DNA of 64,000 nt from positions 1 to 64,000 of the forward strand of contig ONQL01000002.1 in the NCBI GenBank assembly GCA_900319985.1, given 5' to 3'. This document shows, in pieces, positions 1 through 8,967 of the stretch; position 1 is the stretch's first letter, and each line of letters opens with the position of its first letter. The position numbers and the translations under genes are program-made. The notes beneath the pieces were generated by a model that made no database searches, was not told where the DNA came from, and saw nothing but the letters and a program-made list of their open reading frames with translations. The DNA comes from an uncultured Methanobrevibacter sp. Lineage in GTDB: Archaea; Methanobacteriota; Methanobacteria; Methanobacteriales; Methanobacteriaceae.

Positions 1-138
1 CTGTTAGTTGTCTGCATTGGCCCGATTACCGCAAAGGTTTTGAAAAAATATAATATTGCCTACATTTACCCTGACACTTACACAGTTCCAGACATGATGG
101 AATTATTATTCAAGACATGGAGGGAAGAAAATGAATGA
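1..138 (+). CDS. hemD: Uroporphyrinogen-III synthase, C-terminal fragment
   Basis: The window opens inside this gene; only the last 45 codons are visible. The fragment reads CIGPITAKVLKKYNIAYIYP and ends with a PDMMELLF helix. That is the usual closing strand and helix of HemD, which cyclises hydroxymethylbilane to uroporphyrinogen III for sirohaem and F430 synthesis. The TGA stop overlaps the start of the following glycosyltransferase by eight bases, so the two are probably translationally coupled although their functions look unrelated. hemB lies further along in this window. The call rests on a short stretch and could be wrong in detail. Confidence 0.72.
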   Translation: MLVVCIGPITAKVLKKYNIAYIYPDTYTVPDMMELLFKTWREENE

Positions 139-1234
139 TAAGATAAGCATTATCCTACCGATTTTTAATGTTGGAGACCATCTTAGAGGTGGAATCGACT
201 CTCTTATAAACCAAACAATCGGGAATGAAAATCTGGAAATAATCATGGTTAACGATTGCTCTACAGACGGATCAGATAAGGTAATCGAAGAATATGCTGA
301 AAAATATGACTGCTGTGTAGCGATTCATCATGAAACCAACAGCGGAGGTGCACATACCCCGCGTAACACTGGCATTGAAGCAGCTACCGGCGATTACATA
401 ATGTTTTTAGACCCTGACGACAGATACACCCCAGATGCATGCGAGACATTATACAATACAATTAAAAAATACGATGTCGACATGGCATTTGCAAGATTCA
501 GAAGAATATTTGAATACGGAGGATATGTCCAGAAATCATACTCCCCTTATGAGGATGAGCTTGAAAAGGCATATCCCGATGAAACCTTTGAGTCTGCAAA
601 CTTTTTAGACATTCCAGATATCGTTTGGGACAATGTCGTTGAAAGGGTTCTTTACGGCAAAACCTTGGAGATAACCTATCCCCGTGACGGTCCGATAGAC
701 ATAATACATGTCGACAGCATCGAACAGGAGCCCGACATGCTGAAAATGCAGCCTTCAGTATGGTGTAAAATATACAAAAGGGAACTGATAATGGACAACA
801 ATATCAGATTCAAGAAGTTCGTTTCAGGAGACGACATGGCATTTACCCTGGAAGCTCTTTTGAATGCCAAAGGAATCGTATACCTGAATAATTTCATTTC
901 ATATGACTACTACATCAGAGATTTGCCTGACGACAAATCCATTACAAATACCGTCAATGTAAGACTTCTTGATGAGCTGATGGAGGCATACATCTACTGC
1001 AGAAAACGTACGGAAGGCTTTTCAAAGAACGTGCAGACAGTGTCCCTAAATCCGCATCTGCTTCACTGGATGCACACCTGGAAAAACTCCCCGTTTACCA
1101 AGGACGAGAACAGATTATTGCTGAAAAAGGTTAACAAACTCAAAAAGATTCACAAAACCGATTTGAAATCAAGAATGCTTTTAAGTTCAATGACAACAGC
1201 AATTGAAACCAAGATACAACTTTCAAAGGAGTGA
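131..1234 (+). CDS. Family 2 glycosyltransferase
   Basis: A 367-residue GT-A fold transferase moving a sugar from an NDP-sugar to a glycan. It starts with the SIILPIFNVGDHL strand. The nucleotide-binding VNDCSTDGS motif lies at about residues 40-48, the metal-binding DPDD at 94-97, and a GDDMAF acidic motif near 234. No membrane segment is obvious, so it is probably a peripheral cytoplasmic enzyme. It overlaps hemD upstream and its stop sits inside the ribosome binding region of the UDP-galactopyranose mutase gene. That pairing suggests assembly of a galactofuranose-containing surface glycan. The exact sugar donor cannot be read from sequence. Confidence 0.85.
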   Translation: MNDKISIILPIFNVGDHLRGGIDSLINQTIGNENLEIIMVNDCSTDGSDKVIEEYAEKYDCCVAIHHETNSGGAHTPRNTGIEAATGDYIMFLDPDDRYTPDACETLYNTIKKYDVDMAFARFRRIFEYGGYVQKSYSPYEDELEKAYPDETFESANFLDIPDIVWDNVVERVLYGKTLEITYPRDGPIDIIHVDSIEQEPDMLKMQPSVWCKIYKRELIMDNNIRFKKFVSGDDMAFTLEALLNAKGIVYLNNFISYDYYIRDLPDDKSITNTVNVRLLDELMEAYIYCRKRTEGFSKNVQTVSLNPHLLHWMHTWKNSPFTKDENRLLLKKVNKLKKIHKTDLKSRMLLSSMTTAIETKIQLSKE

Positions 1235-1235
1235 A

Positions 1236-2333
1236 ATGATGGCAGACTATAAATACGTAATTGTCGGTGCCGGCCTTTCCGGTTTGACAATAGCTGAAAG
1301 GATAGCAAATGAACTGGACGAAAAAGTGCTTGTAATAGAAAAGAGAGACCACATCGGCGGAAACGTATATGACTTTTATGACAACGGTATCTTAATTCAA
1401 AAGTACGGACCCCACATTTACCACACAAACTACAAGAAGGTCCACGATTACCTTTCACAATTTACAGAATGGAACGATTATGTCCACAGAGTCTTAAGCT
1501 GTGTTGACGGAAAGCTCGTGCCCATGCCTATTTGCATCGACACATTGAATGCATTATATGACCTTGATTTGGATGAGGACTCAATGCGCCAATGGATTGA
1601 TGAGCATAAGGAGGACATTGATGAAGTGAAATCATCCGAAGACGTTGTTTTAAAAAATGCAGGTCGTGACATTTACGAAAAGTTATTTAAAAACTACACT
1701 GAAAAGCAATGGGGAACCTCAGCTGCAAACCTGAGCTCCAGTGTCATTTCAAGAATACCTTTCAGGTTCAACCATGACGACAGGTACTTTGCAGACACAT
1801 ATCAAGGAATGCCGAAAGAAGGTTTCACCAAAATGTGCGAAAATATGGCAAAAAGCGACAATATCCATATAGGCCTCAAATCAGATTACAAGGATTATAT
1901 TAACAAAATTAATTATGAAACCCTAATCTATACAGGCCCTATTGATTACTTTTACGATTACAAATACGGAGAGCTGTTATATCGATGTCTAAACTTCGTA
2001 TATGAAATTTTGGATGAGGATTCATTCCAGGAAGTTGCGGTAGTCAACTATCCCAATGACCCTTACTTTACAAGAATTACAGAGTTTAAGAAACTGACCT
2101 GGCAGGATGTGGAAGGAAAAACCGCAATAATGAGAGAATATCCCGGATTCAACGGCGAGAAATGCTACCCTTATCCGACCCAGGAATATCTGGATAAATT
2201 CAAACTATATGAAGCTGAAATGGAAAAAGAGGAAAATGTAATCTTTGCAGGCAGATTAGCCAAATACAAATACTACAATATGGATCTGGTTGTCAGGGAT
2301 GCATTGGAAATCTTTGAAAATCAAATTAGATAG
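1236..2333 (+). CDS. glf: UDP-galactopyranose mutase
   Basis: A flavoenzyme that converts UDP-galactopyranose to UDP-galactofuranose. The FAD-binding GAGLSG is at residues 11-16, followed by an EKRDHIGGNVYD segment and the family signature GPHIYHT at 58-64. The length of about 365 residues is normal. An in-frame upstream ATG exists inside the glycosyltransferase. The AAAGGAG at 1225-1231 instead supports starting at one of the two consecutive ATGs at 1236 or 1239. The neighbouring glycosyltransferase is a natural consumer of UDP-galactofuranose. Confidence 0.92.
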   Translation: MMADYKYVIVGAGLSGLTIAERIANELDEKVLVIEKRDHIGGNVYDFYDNGILIQKYGPHIYHTNYKKVHDYLSQFTEWNDYVHRVLSCVDGKLVPMPICIDTLNALYDLDLDEDSMRQWIDEHKEDIDEVKSSEDVVLKNAGRDIYEKLFKNYTEKQWGTSAANLSSSVISRIPFRFNHDDRYFADTYQGMPKEGFTKMCENMAKSDNIHIGLKSDYKDYINKINYETLIYTGPIDYFYDYKYGELLYRCLNFVYEILDEDSFQEVAVVNYPNDPYFTRITEFKKLTWQDVEGKTAIMREYPGFNGEKCYPYPTQEYLDKFKLYEAEMEKEENVIFAGRLAKYKYYNMDLVVRDALEIFENQIR

Positions 2334-2342
2334 GTGTTAAAT

Positions 2343-2612
2343 ATGATTACAGTATGGCCACAATATTTAGACAAGAACTTAAGTCTTTCAGAAGGCAGGA
2401 AAATCGCCAAAGCAGACTGCGTCAGAGAACCGACAGTCCACGACATTGAAACTGCACTCAAAAGACTTAACCTAACATACAATGTGCAAAAGGAATTTTC
2501 ATATCCCGGAAAATGGTATGAAAAATCCGGAAGAGTATTGGTAGAATGGGACGGAACAAAACTGGAGCTCATTCGTGAAATAAGCTTAAAAATTAAAGAA
2601 ATTAGAAAATGA
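2343..2612 (+). CDS. srp19: Signal recognition particle 19 kDa protein
   Basis: An 89-residue protein that binds the tips of helices 6 and 8 of archaeal 7S RNA and helps load SRP54. It begins MITVWPQYLDKNLSLSEGRK, the characteristic SRP19 opening, followed by KADCVREPT and a basic RVLVEWDGTK segment. A GTG nine bases upstream is in frame. AGGTG sits six bases before the ATG, so the ATG is preferred. Its stop overlaps the ATG of the next gene by four bases (ATGA), indicating an operon. Confidence 0.93.
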   Translation: MITVWPQYLDKNLSLSEGRKIAKADCVREPTVHDIETALKRLNLTYNVQKEFSYPGKWYEKSGRVLVEWDGTKLELIREISLKIKEIRK

Positions 2613-4024
2613 TTAATATGGAAATACCACAACTGATGTCTGAACAGTACCGCCAGGCAAGAGAGATTATCGAAAACTCCGATGACATTAAAATCTACTC
2701 ACACATAGACTGCGACGGAATCTGCTCAGGCGCAATTTTATCAACCATCCTCGACAGACAGAATAAAGAGCATGACATCGATTTCGTCAATCTGGACGTA
2801 TTGGATGATATTGATCTCGACCATGAACTCACAATATTTTCGGATTTGGGTTCAGGTCAGAGAATCGATACCAAAGCAAAGGCAAATCAGAAAATAATTA
2901 TCCTTGACCACCACCCTCCATTGAGGGATTTGGACTATGCCAACGACAAGGACTACACATATCTTGAAATAAATCCAATCCATCATGGCATTGACGGATC
3001 ATACTATGTGTGCGGCGGAGGATTATGCTATTTTTTAGCCCGTGAATTCGGATACAGTGATTTGAGCTGGATTGGAGTTCTGTCAGCCATCGGAGATATG
3101 CAGAATACAAAGACCGGACATTTTGAAGGATTGAACAGAATAATCCAGCAGGATGCCATTGACGGAGGATATCTCGAACTGATAGAAAACGACATAAACA
3201 TCTATGGAAGGAATACCCGTCCCCTATTTGTTGCACTTTCCTATTTCAGTGACGTTCAGCTGCCGATTACAAACAATACCACCGAAACCATGGCAATTCT
3301 GGAGGAGCTGGGCATTGATGAAAAGCACAACAGAAAAACATTGAATGAACTGACAATGGAGGAAAAAAGCAGACTGTTCCAGAAGCTTGTTGAAATGATA
3401 TCCAAGGTCGTTCCCGGAAGATACATAAAATACATTCCTCAACTGATTATTGGAGATTCCTATACTTTCCTAAAAGAAGACGAAGACAGTTTTCTAAGGG
3501 ACGGGTCTGAGTTTTCAACCGCCATGAACGCATGCGGAAGAAATCATGAAGAGAAAGTGGCTATGGAAGTTTTAAAAGGAGACAGAATAGAAGCTCTCGA
3601 CCAGCTTGAAGCAATCAGCAAAACCCATCGATATAACCTGGCAACATCAATTTCAAAAATCGCAGAAAGCGACGAGACAAACATCATCGAACTGGAAAAT
3701 CTCCAATACTTCGACGGAACCGGAATCAAACCGGAAATTGTCGGAACAGTTACAGGCATGATTTTGGGATACTGCAACTGGAAAAAGCCTATTATAGGAT
3801 TTACCCAAACTGACGATGCAGGACTTAAGATTTCACTCAGATGCTCAAGACTGCTTTCATATGATGGAATACATTTCGGACAGATAATCCGTGAAATATC
3901 AACTGAAGTGGGAGGTACCGGTGGAGGGCATGCAATGGCATGTGGTGCCTATATACCAATCGACAAAAAGCAGGAATTCATAGAATTGTTTAATGAAAAG
4001 TTAACCGGGAAACTTACAAACTAA
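2609..4024 (+). CDS. DHH-family exonuclease, archaeal RecJ/GAN-like
   Basis: A 471-residue DHH phosphoesterase of the archaeal single-strand exonuclease group; some members associate with the GINS replication complex. Metal-binding motifs are SHIDCDG at 31-37, FSDLGSG near 75 and DHHPP at 100-104. The DHHA1 nucleic-acid domain carries GGGHAMACGAY near 438-448. Length and domain order fit archaeal RecJ-like proteins rather than oligoribonuclease NrnA. It overlaps SRP19 by four bases. Binding to GINS is inferred from family knowledge only, and archaea often carry more than one paralogue. Confidence 0.85.
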   Translation: MINMEIPQLMSEQYRQAREIIENSDDIKIYSHIDCDGICSGAILSTILDRQNKEHDIDFVNLDVLDDIDLDHELTIFSDLGSGQRIDTKAKANQKIIILDHHPPLRDLDYANDKDYTYLEINPIHHGIDGSYYVCGGGLCYFLAREFGYSDLSWIGVLSAIGDMQNTKTGHFEGLNRIIQQDAIDGGYLELIENDINIYGRNTRPLFVALSYFSDVQLPITNNTTETMAILEELGIDEKHNRKTLNELTMEEKSRLFQKLVEMISKVVPGRYIKYIPQLIIGDSYTFLKEDEDSFLRDGSEFSTAMNACGRNHEEKVAMEVLKGDRIEALDQLEAISKTHRYNLATSISKIAESDETNIIELENLQYFDGTGIKPEIVGTVTGMILGYCNWKKPIIGFTQTDDAGLKISLRCSRLLSYDGIHFGQIIREISTEVGGTGGGHAMACGAYIPIDKKQEFIELFNEKLTGKLTN

Positions 4025-4077
4025 TATAAATAATAAACTATAAAAATAATAATATCATAATAGAGGGATGAAAAATT

Positions 4078-4881
4078 ATGAAGGCATTTAAAAAAAGAGG
4101 TGCACTTACACACTTTCAGATTTTAAGTGAAATATCTAAACAAAATCCGCACCTCAAACAAAAAGATTTGGCTAAAAGTTTGGGAATTACTATACAAGCG
4201 GTTTCCGAAAACATTAAAACATTAATAGAACTGGGATACATTACTTCTAAAGACGGCAGATCCCCATATAAAATAACTCAGGCAGGCATCGACAAAGTCA
4301 AAAGGGATGCAATAAGCTTAAGGAAATATACTGATTCCGTTCTTGAGACAATGAATCATTATAAGACAATCTGGCCAGCAATTGCAACTGAAGATTTGAA
4401 AAAGGACGATATTGTTGGACTCTTCATGGAAGATGGAGTTTTATATGCTCATAAAAAGGAAGAAAATGCGACAGGTGTTGTTTTGGAAGATGCGGAAGCG
4501 GGAAGTGACGTGTCATTAAGCAATCTTACCGGCATGATTGATATGACCATAGGAGAGGTTACAGTCATCAATGTTCCTACAATAAAGGACGGCGGTTCAA
4601 AATCCTGTGATATGGAACTGATCAGCAACATCTATAAAAACGGAACCAACAGCGGACATAAAATAGACAAGATTGCTGTTGCCGGAACTGTTGCACGTGC
4701 TGTTGCAAACAAACTCAACATTCCAATAGACATTGAATTTGCAGCCCCTCAGGCAACTGCAAATGCCGCCCGTAAAGGATTGAATGTCATTGCAATATGC
4801 GTTGGAGACATGAGCAAAGCATTTATCCGTGAGCTTGAAAACGAAAAAATCAAATTCAACATTATTGATGGTGGAAAATAA
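4078..4881 (+). CDS. Winged-helix regulator with C-terminal ligand-type domain
   Basis: A 267-residue protein. Residues about 10-75 form a MarR-like winged helix (LKQKDLAKSLGITIQAVSEN as the recognition region, then GYITSKDGRSPYKIT as the wing). The rest is an alpha/beta domain of about 190 residues with AVAGTVARAVANKL and GGSKSCDMEL, resembling the DUF7839-type regulators found in methanogens. The ligand and targets are unknown. It has its own upstream AT-rich gap and ends one base before the convergent helicase gene, so no terminator separates the two. Confidence 0.72.
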   Translation: MKAFKKRGALTHFQILSEISKQNPHLKQKDLAKSLGITIQAVSENIKTLIELGYITSKDGRSPYKITQAGIDKVKRDAISLRKYTDSVLETMNHYKTIWPAIATEDLKKDDIVGLFMEDGVLYAHKKEENATGVVLEDAEAGSDVSLSNLTGMIDMTIGEVTVINVPTIKDGGSKSCDMELISNIYKNGTNSGHKIDKIAVAGTVARAVANKLNIPIDIEFAAPQATANAARKGLNVIAICVGDMSKAFIRELENEKIKFNIIDGGK

Positions 4882-6165
4882 CTAATTTTTCCTTACCATT
4901 TTTAATAATGCCGCAGCCAACTCAACAGCGGAAACATTTCCTTTTGAGTTGCTTTCAATTACTTTTATATAATGATTTAAATCTTCTTTTTTAGCAATTT
5001 TTATAGCTTCATCAATTACACGTTTATTCTTGATGTTTTCAATTTCTTTTGATGATGGAACATTTTTTTCAGTGATTTTGACTTTATAGTTCTTTTTGAT
5101 GTTGACCAAATTATGATTGTCCTGTGGAGTTACAAGAGTAAATGCATAACCTCTGTTTCCTGCCCTGGCAGTTCTTCCGATTCTGTGGATGTAATTTTCA
5201 GGATTTTGAGGAACGTCATAGTTTATTACAACCTCAATGTCATCCACATCTATTCCTCTGGCCGCAACATCCGTTGCAACAAGAATATTGATATTTCCGT
5301 TTCTAAACTTATTCATTACCTTGTCTCTGATTTTTTGAGTCATATCTCCATGAATCGAATCGACAGAATAGCCGTTCTTTTTGAGATTTTTAGAAAGAAA
5401 ATCAACTCCCTTTTTGGTATTGGAAAATATCAGGGCAAGTTTTATATCCCATGCATCAATCAGATTGCACAAGTCATTGAACTTTGTTTTATTTGAAGTT
5501 TTAAATGAATACTGAGTAATTTTTGGAATATTTTTCTTATTTGAAGCAATTTTTATAAATTTAGGATTTTTCTGGTATTTTTTAGCAATTGATTTAACCT
5601 CATTTGGAATAGTGGCGGAAAAAAGCAATGTCTGTCTTTGGCGAGGGGTCTTATTCAAAATCATTTCAATGTCCTCTCTAAATCCCATATCCAGCATTTC
5701 ATCGGCTTCATCCAGGACAACCCTTTCAACACCTATCAAATCCAGATTTCCCCGTTCAATATGGTCAATGACACGGCCTGGAGTTCCGACAACAATATGG
5801 ACTCCTTTTTTCAATACTCTGGTTTGTTTTCCGATGGGCTGGCCACCATAAACCGCCAAAATCTTAAGCTTTTTAATGTTTTTTCCGATTTTTGCAATTT
5901 CATCTGCAACCTGAACTGACAGCTCCCTTGTCGGGCACAATATAATGGCTTGAGGAGACCTGTCTGGAATGAAAATCCTTTCAAGAATCGGAATCGAAAA
6001 TGCGACAGTTTTGCCTGTGCCTGTTTGAGCCTGACCGATTATATCCCTGCCTGACAATGATTCAGGAATTGCCTTTTTCTGTATGGGAGTCATGTTTTTA
6101 AATCCCATATCTTCAATTGCGCATTTGATATCGTCAGAAATATTTAAATCATCAAAATTCATCAT
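4882..6165 (-). CDS. DEAD-box ATP-dependent RNA helicase
   Basis: A 427-residue superfamily 2 helicase unwinding RNA duplexes, probably in ribosome assembly or RNA decay. The motifs are in order: Q motif near 27-30, AQTGTGKT at 46-53, TPGR at 128-131, DEAD at 152-155, SAT at 183-185, ATDVAARGID near 297, HRIGRTARAG at 327-336. A short basic C-terminal tail of about 70 residues follows the core. Two ATG codons begin the protein (MMNFDDL) and either may be used. It converges with the regulator gene at 4881. Confidence 0.95.
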   Translation of the reverse strand: MMNFDDLNISDDIKCAIEDMGFKNMTPIQKKAIPESLSGRDIIGQAQTGTGKTVAFSIPILERIFIPDRSPQAIILCPTRELSVQVADEIAKIGKNIKKLKILAVYGGQPIGKQTRVLKKGVHIVVGTPGRVIDHIERGNLDLIGVERVVLDEADEMLDMGFREDIEMILNKTPRQRQTLLFSATIPNEVKSIAKKYQKNPKFIKIASNKKNIPKITQYSFKTSNKTKFNDLCNLIDAWDIKLALIFSNTKKGVDFLSKNLKKNGYSVDSIHGDMTQKIRDKVMNKFRNGNINILVATDVAARGIDVDDIEVVINYDVPQNPENYIHRIGRTARAGNRGYAFTLVTPQDNHNLVNIKKNYKVKITEKNVPSSKEIENIKNKRVIDEAIKIAKKEDLNHYIKVIESNSKGNVSAVELAAALLKMVRKN

Positions 6166-6189
6166 GTTAATATTTAGAAAAACAGTTAT

Positions 6190-7050
6190 TTAAATTAATT
6201 TAGTCTGACGGGACTTTTGGGGAAACTCATTCAAATACTCAAATATTTCACGGGGATTGTTTAGGATGCCATTTTGTGAGGTTTTCTTGATAAAAAGACT
6301 CATCAGTTCACCACTGTTTGGAGAGGGAATCGAATAGCTATTTTTAAATTCCTTAATATACCTATCTTTCAGTCCGGGAAAATGCTTGTCGAGTTTGCCA
6401 TAGAAATATTCCCTATTGCCCTTCCTTAAAGTCAGCCCCATTCCGTAACAGATTATTCCTTTAACATCAGCACCAATGCATGAATCCAAAATCGAATTGA
6501 TGTTTTCGGTTGTATCATTGATATAAGGCAATATCGGACACAGCCAGACAACAGTGGGTATTTCCTCATCTTTTAGGATGTTGAGAACTTCAATGCGCCT
6601 TGAGGTATTGCAGACATTCGGCTCCAGAATGGCGCACAGCTCATCGTCAAAGGTCGTCAATGTCATCTGAACAACGGCCTTGGTATTTGAGTTGATTTTT
6701 TTAAGCAAATCCAAGTCCCTCAAAACCAAGTCTGATTTTGTAATGCAAGTAAAACCGAAGCCGTATCTGTCAATCAACTCCAATGATTTTCTAACGAATT
6801 TCAAACGGTTTTCCAATGGGATGTATGGGTCGGTCATTGCACCGGTTCCAATCATGGATTTCGGTCTTTTCATCAGCTCACGCTTAAGCAACTGCAAAGC
6901 ATTTTCCTTTACTTCAATATCCTCAAATTCATGTTTCATGCCGTAAACTTCGCTTCTGGAATCACAGTATATGCAGCCGTGGCTACATCCGCGATACAAA
7001 TTCATTCCATTGTTTTTCGAAAGTATACTTTTGGAGGAAACATAGTGCAT
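6190..7050 (-). CDS. SPL-family radical SAM protein
   Basis: A 286-residue radical SAM enzyme. The cluster-binding cysteines are C22, C26 and C29 in RGCSHGCIYCD, the CX3CX2C spacing. The GTGAMTDPYIPLE segment near 81-93 is typical of the SplB-like/Rv2578c-like radical SAM group. There is no evidence for true spore photoproduct lyase activity and the substrate is unknown. It lies head-to-head with the Cas4-like nuclease gene across about 86 bases. A DNA-repair link would be speculative. Confidence 0.85.
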   Translation of the reverse strand: MHYVSSKSILSKNNGMNLYRGCSHGCIYCDSRSEVYGMKHEFEDIEVKENALQLLKRELMKRPKSMIGTGAMTDPYIPLENRLKFVRKSLELIDRYGFGFTCITKSDLVLRDLDLLKKINSNTKAVVQMTLTTFDDELCAILEPNVCNTSRRIEVLNILKDEEIPTVVWLCPILPYINDTTENINSILDSCIGADVKGIICYGMGLTLRKGNREYFYGKLDKHFPGLKDRYIKEFKNSYSIPSPNSGELMSLFIKKTSQNGILNNPREIFEYLNEFPQKSRQTKLI

Positions 7051-7136
7051 GAAGTTAAATTTAGCTATAAGAGTATATAAAAAAATCTGAAGAGCAGTTG
7101 TAAAGTAATAAGTATTAAAAAAAACAGATTAGAATT

Positions 7137-7829
7137 ATGCAACAAAAAAACATTACAGGATATGGAAAGGAATATGAAAGCAAAAACCATCCTGACATAA
7201 AAGGTATTCAAATTATTGAAGGTAAAAACAATTTCCCAATTAGTTGGCTCAATCAACAAGGATATTGCGAATACCAGATATATCTCGAATACATGAAAGG
7301 TATAGAAACTGCCCCTACAAGTGCAATGACACATGGAAGCGAAATCCATAACCAGCTTGAAAACATCTTCAAGCAGGACGCAACCCCTGCAACATTTGAA
7401 GAGGTCGTTGAAGTATCCAAAAGTGAAGCGAGCATGTCCAGAGAATGTTTTGTCATTTCACCAAGCTACGGAATCAGAGGATACATCGATGAAATCTGGA
7501 TGACACCGGAAGAAATTGTAATAATCGACGACAAACCTGGAAGAACACCATACCAATCCACAATGAACCAGGTAAGAGCATATTGCCTTGCATTTAAGGA
7601 CATGACCAATGATTCCCGAATGATTAAGGCGGCTTTGAGAGAACGTGGAACCAGCAACCTATTTTGGATTGAGATATTCACACCTGAAGTGGAAAAGGAA
7701 ATTGAATTTACAATCGAGAGGATGCAGGGACTGCTGGACGGGTCAAGACCCTTCGTTGCAACAAAAAATCCAAACAAATGCAGGTCTTGCAGATACAAAA
7801 GATACTGCGAACACTACAAAAAACAGTAA
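7137..7829 (+). CDS. Cas4/Dna2-like PD-(D/E)XK nuclease
   Basis: A 230-residue protein with the layout of Cas4-family iron-sulfur nucleases. There is one N-terminal cysteine, C44 in QGYCEYQIYLEY, and three near the C-terminus, C215, C218 and C224 in NKCRSCRYKRYC, together able to hold a 4Fe-4S cluster. The PD-(D/E)XK core is visible as GYIDEIW followed by VIIDDKPG. No cas1, cas2 or repeat array is in the window, so it is probably a stand-alone DNA end-processing nuclease. A SNase-like gene follows two bases later. No clear ribosome binding site precedes the ATG. Confidence 0.8.
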   Translation: MQQKNITGYGKEYESKNHPDIKGIQIIEGKNNFPISWLNQQGYCEYQIYLEYMKGIETAPTSAMTHGSEIHNQLENIFKQDATPATFEEVVEVSKSEASMSRECFVISPSYGIRGYIDEIWMTPEEIVIIDDKPGRTPYQSTMNQVRAYCLAFKDMTNDSRMIKAALRERGTSNLFWIEIFTPEVEKEIEFTIERMQGLLDGSRPFVATKNPNKCRSCRYKRYCEHYKKQ

Positions 7830-7831
7830 CC

Positions 7832-8299
7832 ATGAACAAGCAGAAAGTTTCAGTTATTCTACTGATTATATTTTTAGCCGGCATTTCACTTACAATAGCC
7901 AACTCACTGCTTCAAGAATCAAATACAATTGAAAACAGAACCGGAACATTAAACCTCAACAACAAAACAATACACTATGAAAATGCAGGAAAATGTGTTG
8001 AAGTGATTGACGGAAATACAATTCAGGTATACGGTGTCGGAAAAGTTCAGCTGGCACAAATCAAAACACCCCAAAGCACAGAACCAGGATTCAGTGATGC
8101 CAAAAAATTTGTTGAAGACAAATGCCTCGGAAAAACAGTGTATCTTGATATCGATGACAAGCAACCTAAAGACAAATACGAAAGAATACTTGCTATCGTA
8201 TATACCGATAATGAAGACATAAACAAGGAATTAATCGAAAACAAGCTGGCTGAAATATCCTATTTCGAACCGAGTGAATTTAAAAAGGGCGAAATATGA
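7832..8299 (+). CDS. Membrane-anchored SNase-like domain protein, active site degenerate
   Basis: A 155-residue protein with one N-terminal hydrophobic segment (about residues 7-24) acting as signal or anchor, then a staphylococcal-nuclease-like barrel on the outside of the cell. The fold is recognisable from VIDGNTIQV, VQLAQIKTP, DKYERILAIVY and INKELIENKLAE. By comparison with the usual family pattern (DGDT, VRL, IDxPE), this copy has DGNT, VQL and IKTPQ. Several metal-binding and catalytic residues are therefore changed, and only the later YxR arginine is retained. The upstream in-frame extension overlaps the nuclease gene and lacks the hydrophobic start; the ATG at 7832 gives a proper anchor. 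Confidence 0.72.
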   Translation: MNKQKVSVILLIIFLAGISLTIANSLLQESNTIENRTGTLNLNNKTIHYENAGKCVEVIDGNTIQVYGVGKVQLAQIKTPQSTEPGFSDAKKFVEDKCLGKTVYLDIDDKQPKDKYERILAIVYTDNEDINKELIENKLAEISYFEPSEFKKGEI

Positions 8300-8300
8300 G

Positions 8301-8939
8301 TTAAACAACTCTATTTAAACCCAAATATATCTTATTTTTCTTGTAAATTTTATCCAATATTTCATTCCACTCTTCAGGAGTGATACGGCCCTTGTTTGGA
8401 ATCAAACTATCCAAAGAAGATTCATTCAGATTCAAGATATCCGCCAAAATGAATGATAAGGTTTTTCCGGTCAGGGACAGGTCATAAGGATCATAGCCTG
8501 TAACCGCTAAAACCCATAACTTTTCACGGGTCAAGGTCTTATATTCATTTTTAAGTGAATCAAACCAACTGACAATCTTATTTTCATCGCCGCCAATACC
8601 AGGTCCAACGGAAATGTAATAATCCTCACCTGAAAAATCAATGGAATCTATTGCACCGTCAATCTTGCTTTTAAGTTCGGGCGAATCCAGACTCAAATCA
8701 AATTCGTTATTTGTTATGAAATCGGAAACATAATTTTCAATTTCCTTTTTGTTTTTGAAATATCCAATAGGCTCCAGCCTGTCCGAATCAATGTCACACA
8801 AGTCATAAATCAAATCTTCATCCACATCGCAGATTTCATAGCCTTCCAGCTTATGTGACCTGTATTCCTTAAAGTCAATGCAATAATTTTCCAAATCCTC
8901 TTTGTTTAGATACCATAAAACTTGAACTTTCTTAATCAT
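8301..8939 (-). CDS. Hypothetical protein
   Basis: A 212-residue soluble protein that I do not recognise, acidic overall. It begins MIKKVQVLWYLNKEDLENYC and includes a glycine-rich YYISVGPGIGGDENKIV stretch near the middle and a conserved-looking WVLAVTGYDPYDLSL segment. Its last third reads PNKGRITPEEWNEIL. The longer reading frame upstream would overlap the RDD gene and adds a low-complexity leader, so the start at 8939 is preferred. It ends one base from the convergent SNase-like gene. Confidence 0.6.
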   Translation of the reverse strand: MIKKVQVLWYLNKEDLENYCIDFKEYRSHKLEGYEICDVDEDLIYDLCDIDSDRLEPIGYFKNKKEIENYVSDFITNNEFDLSLDSPELKSKIDGAIDSIDFSGEDYYISVGPGIGGDENKIVSWFDSLKNEYKTLTREKLWVLAVTGYDPYDLSLTGKTLSFILADILNLNESSLDSLIPNKGRITPEEWNEILDKIYKKNKIYLGLNRVV

Positions 8940-8967
8940 AATATTCAAAAAAATAAAAAGTAGGAGC

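Noticed and set aside
7137..8299. CRISPR-Cas locus suggested by the Cas4-like gene
   Set aside because: No other cas gene and no regularly spaced repeats were found in the window.
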